Positions 1 through 6,395 of a stretch of DNA of 6,395 bases are shown one piece after another. Both the position numbers and the translations under genes were made by a program. Origin of the DNA: Rhizobiaceae bacterium (GTDB taxonomy: Bacteria; Pseudomonadota; Alphaproteobacteria; Rhizobiales; Rhizobiaceae); contig JAGWJK010000260.1 in assembly GCA_028865845.1 (NCBI GenBank), positions 1-6,395 of the forward strand. The letters are read 5' to 3'. Below the pieces are notes generated by a model that saw nothing but the letters and a program-made list of their open reading frames with translations, was not told the DNA's origin and did not search any database. Positions within the stretch are counted from its first letter, which is position 1. Every line of letters begins with the position of its first letter.

Positions 1-3984
<3,984 letters not shown>

Positions 3985-4009
3985 GCGGCTGGACATCGTC
4001 TGAAATCAA

Positions 4010-4043
4010 AAACCGCCCGGAGCGATCCGGGCGGTTTCTTTTT
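4010..4043 (+). terminator. Intrinsic terminator after rpoC, probably bidirectional
   Basis: A perfect 11-bp inverted repeat pairs 4010-4020 (AAACCGCCCGG) with 4027-4037 (CCGGGCGGTTT) around the six-base loop AGCGAT. It is followed by C and five T (4039-4043), a classic rho-independent terminator 25 bases after the rpoC stop. The left arm is preceded by A residues at 4008-4009 that run into it, so the reverse strand also reads stem then T-tract. The same element can therefore end the leftward transcript of the gene at 4100-4393. Position between two convergent genes fits this double role. Confidence 0.92.
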
Positions 4044-4099
4044 ACGTGCATATATAAAGAGAGGTGAGGGCGGTCGCCGCGGCGTCGCCCGCAAATCGC

Positions 4100-4393
4100 T
4101 CAGCGGAAGCGGATGATCGCCACTTCGCCTTCGAGCGCGCCCTGATAGGCCGAGGCATGCGGCTCTTCTTCCGGCACTTCGGTCAGCATGCCGATCTGGT
4201 CGAGATCGGCCTCGATGAAGCCTTCCTCGGCAAGAGCGTTCAGCGCCTCGCGCACTGCGGTATCGTCATCGGGCGCCTTCAGCATCACATGCAGGTCGAT
4301 GCCTTCGCTGCCATCGGTCTCATATCCCTTGCCGATGATGATGAAGACCATTGGCCCGTCAAAATTGTTGTCGTTGTCTGGCTCTGTGATCAT
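4100..4393 (-). CDS. Small acidic protein of unknown function
   Basis: A 97-codon gene read leftwards from ATG at 4393-4391 to TGA at 4102-4100. I do not recognise a named family, though it resembles rhizobial conserved hypotheticals. Support for it being real: an AAGGA Shine-Dalgarno (complement of 4400-4404) lies six bases before the ATG; codon use matches the neighbouring genes; and it converges on rpoC with a terminator in between. The product is strongly acidic, about 23 Asp/Glu against 5 Lys/Arg, with clusters DDD at 42-44 and EEE at 74-76. It has no signal peptide or membrane segment. Hydrophobic strand-like stretches (MVFIIIGKGYE near 15-25, a second near 34-39, AIIRF near the end) flank a likely helix (about 45-57), which suggests a small alpha/beta cytosolic fold; that is inference. 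An overlapping plus-strand frame (4064-4600) is judged to be its shadow. Confidence 0.8.
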   Translation of the reverse strand: MITEPDNDNNFDGPMVFIIIGKGYETDGSEGIDLHVMLKAPDDDTAVREALNALAEEGFIEADLDQIGMLTEVPEEEPHASAYQGALEGEVAIIRFR

Positions 4394-4475
4394 GGGGCGT
4401 CCTTAGGTAGTGTCGATTCGGCCGGGCGATTCCTTGAGTTGCCGCTGCCGTCGGTTGAATGTGTCTCGGTGATTC

Positions 4476-4503
4476 CTTATAGGGATTTTAACGAAATACC
4501 CAA
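4476..4503 (-). promoter_or_regulatory. Candidate promoter for the small acidic gene
   Basis: Read on the minus strand, TTGGGT (complement of 4498-4503) is followed after 16 bases by TATAAG (complement of 4476-4481). The base before the latter is C, giving CTATAA, close to the alphaproteobacterial housekeeping -10 element. Transcription would start near 4469, leaving a leader of about 75 bases before the ATG at 4393. The -35 match is only fair and the assignment is by eye. Confidence 0.35.
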
Positions 4504-4575
4504 CTCTATCTTGTCCAGGAGACGGGATTTCCTTCGCGAATGCGGCAAACGGCTGGTTTTCCGGGCCTTCCGGGG

Positions 4576-4588
4576 CTTTGTGACAAAG
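4576..4588. repeat. 13-bp inverted repeat upstream of the str promoter, possible operator
   Basis: CTTTGT-G-ACAAAG is a perfect inverted repeat with a single central base. It ends 18 bases before the candidate -35 element at 4607, that is about -66 to -54 relative to the predicted start. A dimeric regulator could bind there, but I do not recognise the motif as a known site, and it could be chance in an AT-richer patch. Confidence 0.3.
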
Positions 4589-4635
4589 ATAATTTCTTAA
4601 CCGGCCTTGACGAACGGGTGGGAAACCAGTAGTAC
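4585..4635 (+). promoter_or_regulatory. Candidate str operon promoter with AT-rich upstream element
   Basis: CTTGACG carries a near-consensus -35 (TTGACG at 4607-4612) and is followed, after exactly 17 bases, by TAGTAC at 4630-4635 as a weaker -10. This fits the rhizobial housekeeping pattern CTTGAC-N17-CTATAT in spacing and -35. The AT-rich run at 4585-4600, in otherwise GC-rich DNA, lies about -57 to -42 and looks like an UP element, common at promoters of ribosomal genes. The predicted start near 4642 would give a leader of about 256 bases before rpsL. Another promoter nearer the gene cannot be excluded. Confidence 0.45.
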
Positions 4636-4744
4636 CGCCGCCATCAGGACCCATGTGAGGCATGGCCATTCGGAGCGACGCGCTCTGGAGTTCACCTCAG
4701 ACAAGGTTCTAAACGCACGTTGAAGACTCGAATGCTGTACGCAA

Positions 4745-4868
4745 GACGCGTTTTGTCGCGTCCTCTGCTTTCTGTGGTCCATCTGCGAGAGCGGATTGGG
4801 CCACGTTTTGCGCATTGGAACGAATGTGCGACGGTGCCGGAGACGGCAAGAGGTAAGCCCGCAAGGGT
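4745..4868 (+). promoter_or_regulatory. Structured 5' leader of rpsL: five consecutive hairpins
   Basis: Five hairpins follow one another in the untranslated leader. (1) GACGCG 4745-4750 with CGCGTC 4757-4762. (2) A 13-bp stem, 4774-4786 with 4791-4804, capped by a GAGA tetraloop and with one bulged T at 4797. (3) GCGCATT 4810-4816 with AATGTGC 4823-4829. (4) TGCCG 4835-4839 with CGGCA 4844-4848, again a GAGA loop. (5) GCCC 4857-4860 with GGGT 4865-4868, with a GCAA loop. Three loops are GNRA tetraloops. There is no T-tract after any stem, so it is not an intrinsic attenuator. The last hairpin ends 16 bases before the ribosome binding site at 4885. Autogenous control by a ribosomal protein, mRNA stabilisation or a processed small RNA are possible roles; I do not recognise it as a named RNA family. 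Confidence 0.5.
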
Positions 4869-4897
4869 GTCTAGATAGATTCACAAGGGATGGTTGA

Positions 4898-5269
4898 ATG
4901 CCTACCGTAAACCAGCTGATCCGCAAGCCACGCCAGGCACAGGTAAAGCGTAATAAGGTTCCCGCTCTCCAGGAGAACCCGCAGAAGCGCGGCGTTTGCA
5001 CCCGCGTTTACACGACCACGCCGAAGAAGCCGAACTCGGCTCTGCGTAAGGTCGCAAAGATCCGCCTGACCAACGGCTTCGAAGTCATTGGTTACATCCC
5101 GGGTGAAGGTCACAACCTTCAGGAACACTCCGTCGTCATGATCCGTGGCGGCCGCGTGAAGGACCTTCCGGGTGTCCGTTACCATATCATCCGCGGCGTT
5201 CTCGATACCCAGGGTGTCAAGAACCGCAAGCAGCGCCGTTCGAAGTACGGTGCGAAGCGTCCGAAGTAA
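4898..5269 (+). CDS. rpsL: 30S ribosomal protein S12
   Basis: Decoding-centre protein of the small ribosomal subunit. 123 aa, the usual length (E. coli 124), aligned end to end without gaps of note: the N-terminus [12 protein letters not shown], the [24 protein letters not shown] block (about 29-52), the EGHNLQEHS segment (70-78) and [13 protein letters not shown] (84-96). K43, K88 and P91, where streptomycin-resistance or dependence changes typically map, are wild type, so the sequence predicts a streptomycin-sensitive ribosome as far as S12 goes. D89, the site methylthiolated by RimO in E. coli, is present. The start ATG at 4898 has AAGGGA (4885-4890) seven bases upstream. An out-of-frame ATG at 4890 would give only six codons and overlaps the ribosome binding site. 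First gene of the operon with rpsG 77 bases downstream. Confidence 0.99.
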
Positions 5270-5817
<548 letters not shown>

Positions 5818-5847
5818 TCCTGAACGGTTTCGAAAGGCAGTCCCGTA

Positions 5848-6395
5848 ATGGCTCGCGAATATAAAATCGAAGACTACCGCAATTTCGGTATCATGGCGCA
5901 CATCGACGCCGGCAAGACCACGACCACCGAGCGTATTCTTTACTACACCGGCAAGTCGCACAAGATCGGCGAAGTCCACGACGGCGCAGCCACGATGGAC
6001 TGGATGGAGCAGGAGCAGGAGCGTGGCATCACGATCACCTCCGCTGCCACCACGACCTTCTGGAAGGGCCGTGACGGCAAGATGCGCCGCTTCAACATTA
6101 TCGACACCCCCGGCCACGTCGACTTCACCATCGAAGTCGAGCGTTCGCTGCGCGTTCTCGACGGCGCAATCGCGCTGCTCGATGCCAACGCTGGTGTTGA
6201 GCCGCAGACGGAGACCGTCTGGCGCCAGGCTGAGAAGTATCATGTTCCGCGCATGATCTTCTGCAACAAGATGGACAAGACCGGCGCTGATTTCTATCGC
6301 TCGGTCGAGATGATCAAGACCCGTCTCGGTGCCACGGCTGTTGTCATGCAGCTGCCGATCGGTGCTGAAAACGAGTTCAAGGGCGTCGTCGACCT
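5848..6395 (+). CDS. fusA: Elongation factor G, 3'-truncated by window edge
   Basis: Translocation GTPase that moves tRNA and mRNA through the ribosome and, with RRF, recycles ribosomes. 182 complete codons of about 700 are present, plus two bases; the frame is open to the window end. The GTP-binding domain shows the G1 P-loop AHIDAGKTT (17-25), the switch I region ending [11 protein letters not shown] (59-69) with T62 or T64 in the position of the Mg-coordinating Thr, the G3 motif DTPGH (86-90) with H90 as catalytic His, and the G4 motif NKMD (140-143). The [18 protein letters not shown] and [21 protein letters not shown] blocks identify EF-G rather than EF-Tu, LepA or RF3. The ATG at 5848 has AAAGG (5833-5837) ten bases upstream. 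It follows rpsG by 30 bases, as in the classical str operon; tuf would be expected next but lies outside the window. Confidence 0.99.
   Translation, partial: MAREYKIEDYRNFGIMAHIDAGKTTTTERILYYTGKSHKIGEVHDGAATMDWMEQEQERGITITSAATTTFWKGRDGKMRRFNIIDTPGHVDFTIEVERSLRVLDGAIALLDANAGVEPQTETVWRQAEKYHVPRMIFCNKMDKTGADFYRSVEMIKTRLGATAVVMQLPIGAENEFKGVVD

Larger units (their letters stand above)
4394..4897. other. 504-base non-coding region between the acidic gene and rpsL
   Basis: I see no convincing gene here. Short frames on both strands (minus 4403-4669 and 4597-5001, and the 3' part of a plus frame ending at 4600) give low-complexity, Arg/Ser-rich or unrecognisable products and lack good ribosome binding sites. 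From left to right the region holds the leader and candidate promoter of the leftward gene (to about 4503), a perfect 13-bp inverted repeat at 4576-4588, an AT-rich block with a candidate rightward promoter at 4585-4635, and a series of RNA hairpins at 4745-4868 before the rpsL ribosome binding site. Confidence 0.75.

Noticed and set aside
4075..4084. A 10-bp palindrome CGCCGCGGCG between the terminator and the acidic gene
   Set aside because: Short, pure GC and without a T-tract; expected by chance in GC-rich DNA, and the strong terminator at 4010-4043 already explains termination.
4064..4600. A 178-codon plus-strand frame overlapping the small acidic gene
   Set aside because: It runs through the terminator side, the opposite-strand gene and its promoter, has no clear ribosome binding site, and its product is not recognisable. 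The minus-strand gene has better codon use and a good ribosome binding site.
4890..4910. A six-codon out-of-frame mini-ORF (ATG at 4890) overlapping the rpsL start
   Set aside because: Its ATG lies inside the rpsL ribosome binding site, so it has no usable site of its own. Most likely chance.
5022..5179. Possible antibiotic-resistance changes in S12
   Set aside because: K43, K88 and P91 all carry the usual sensitive residues.

Overview
The window is a stretch of an alphaproteobacterial chromosome, most likely from a Rhizobiaceae member (Rhizobium/Agrobacterium-like). This rests on the gene order rpoC, rpsL, rpsG, fusA, on the GC-rich codon use, and on remembered resemblance of the RpoC C-terminus, S12, S7 and EF-G to rhizobial proteins. 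I would not name the genus from sequence alone.

Layout. 1-3984 (+) is rpoC, RNA polymerase beta' subunit, lacking about 75 N-terminal residues at the window edge. 4010-4043 is a strong intrinsic terminator that also has a U-tract on the opposite strand, so it can serve both converging transcripts. 4100-4393 (-) is a small, very acidic protein of unknown function, transcribed towards rpoC. 4394-4897 is a 504-base non-coding region. It holds a candidate promoter for the small gene, a candidate promoter with an AT-rich upstream element for the str operon, a 13-bp inverted repeat, and a run of five RNA hairpins just before rpsL. 4898-5269 is rpsL (S12), 5347-5817 is rpsG (S7), and 5848 to the right edge is the first 182 codons of fusA (EF-G).

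Together these are core transcription and translation genes: the catalytic subunit of RNA polymerase, two 30S proteins (the decoding-centre protein S12 and the head-assembly protein S7) and the translocation GTPase. rpsL-rpsG-fusA reads as one operon with gaps of 77 and 30 bases. rpoC is separated from it by a terminator and an oppositely oriented gene.

No mobile element, CRISPR array, defence system or tRNA/rRNA gene is visible. The two observations most worth checking are an abrupt change in codon use and protein signature within rpoC at about 720-960, which suggests recombination or a chimeric assembly, and the structured leader before rpsL. The rest is ordinary housekeeping sequence.
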